This document shows positions 63,694-64,000 of a stretch of DNA of 64,000 bases, one piece after another. The position numbers and the translations under genes were made by a program. The notes under the pieces are model-generated. The model made no database searches and was not told where the DNA came from. It saw nothing but the letters and a program-made list of their open reading frames with translations. The first letter of the stretch is position 1. Every line of letters starts with the position of its first letter. This DNA is from Streptomyces sp. TP-A0356 (GTDB lineage Bacteria > Actinomycetota > Actinomycetes > Streptomycetales > Streptomycetaceae): the NCBI RefSeq assembly GCF_001417775.1, contig NZ_BBZJ01000016.1, positions 62,001 to 126,000 of the forward strand. Reading direction: 5' to 3'.

Positions 63694-63717
63694 ATAGACA
63701 GACCCTATGGTGGTGGT
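63694..63717 (+). promoter_or_regulatory. LysR-type box and -10 in the sdhC/LysR region
   Basis: ATAG-N7-CTAT (63694-63708) is the T-N11-A dyad typical of LysR regulators and the half-motif of OxyR. It overlaps a -10-like TATGGT (63706-63711) that ends 6 nt before ATG 63718, so autoregulation of the LysR gene and control of sdhCAB from one site are plausible. Confidence 0.5.
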
Positions 63718-64000
63718 ATGCAGTTCCAGCAGCTCCAGTACTTCGTGGCGGTGGCCGAGACCCGGCACTTCACCCGGGCCGCCGATCTGGTCCATGTCGC
63801 CCAGCCGTCGCTGTCGCAGCAGATCAAGGCGCTGGAGCGGGAGCTCGGGGCGGATCTGTTCCTGCGGGCGCGCGGCAACATCACGCTGACGGACGCGGGC
63901 GAGGCGCTGCTGCCGCTGGCCCGCCGCATCCTCGCCGACGCGGACACGGCCCGGCACGAGGTGCAGGAGCTGGTACAGCTGCGCAGCGGCCGGGTGCGGC
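63718..64000 (+). CDS. LysR family transcriptional regulator (3' end outside window)
   Basis: The first 94 residues of a LysR regulator. The HTH is complete: FQQLQYFVAVAETRHFTRAA then AQPSLSQQIKALERELGADL and FLRARGNITLTDAGEALLPL. The effector domain runs off the window. It is divergent from sdhCAB, and its start follows TATGGT by 6 nt with no ribosome binding site. It is a strong candidate regulator of the sdh genes. Confidence 0.9.
   Translation, partial: MQFQQLQYFVAVAETRHFTRAADLVHVAQPSLSQQIKALERELGADLFLRARGNITLTDAGEALLPLARRILADADTARHEVQELVQLRSGRVR

Overview
The window is a high-GC (roughly 70%) stretch of actinobacterial chromosome that reads as Streptomyces. Third codon positions are almost all G or C, GTG starts and 1-4 nt stop/start overlaps are common, and several gene sets are typical of that genus: furA-katG, egtABCD, an FxSxx-type RiPP cluster, a trypsin/VMAP/MoxR/vWA cassette, and olsBA beside sdhCAB. 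I assign the genus by family recognition only; no database search was run. No rRNA, tRNA or CRISPR array was found.

Layout. 1-1653: the end of a glutamine-synthetase-like gene and an amidohydrolase. 1844-4534: furA and katG (peroxide defence). 4609-11708: a GH65 enzyme, a universal stress protein, an Acg-type nitroreductase, a pirin and a MarR pair. 11808-18385: a TPR protein, a broken peptide deformylase, a LysR regulator, a flavin disulfide oxidoreductase, thioredoxin, a LacI regulator and an amidase. 18525-29301: the most unusual block. A four-gene plus-strand operon (trypsin-like protease with EAD, VMAP-like protein, MoxR-type AAA ATPase, and a 1467-residue vWA-like/STAND/TPR protein) faces a three-gene minus-strand RiPP operon (FxsA-like precursor, radical SAM FxsB, HExxH enzyme) across a 172-bp hairpin element. 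29563-36247: a ClC protein, a Trypco1-like protein, an NfeD-like protein with flotillin, GPP34, an antitoxin/PemK pair and a macro-like TIGR02452 protein. 36549-40928: egtABCD (ergothioneine). 41128-43565: dodecin, a HAD phosphatase and a membrane mannosyltransferase. 44253-47908: a minus-strand operon of a CBS protein, a PPOX oxidoreductase, an Nramp transporter and a soluble MgtE-N/CBS protein. 48455-56424: pyrophosphatase, a decayed MFS gene, two APC permeases and a luciferase-like monooxygenase. 56467-64000: a metallophosphoesterase, olsB/olsA (ornithine lipid), sdhCAB and a divergent LysR regulator cut by the window edge.

A shared theme is stress and redox physiology: KatG/FurA, thioredoxin, ergothioneine, pirin, universal stress protein, nitroreductase and membrane remodelling. 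The conflict/RiPP block joins a protease and NTPase signalling cassette to a peptide-modifying cassette. Its precursor is atypical: the cyclophane-type motif is Tyr-Asp-Ser and lies 14 residues before the C-terminus instead of at the end.

The window also holds many gene remnants (peptide deformylase, aldehyde dehydrogenase, SDR, MFS, a sensor-like protein), several short tandem repeats, and at least eight genes with a -10-like hexamer 6-7 nt from the start codon, which suggests leaderless transcripts.
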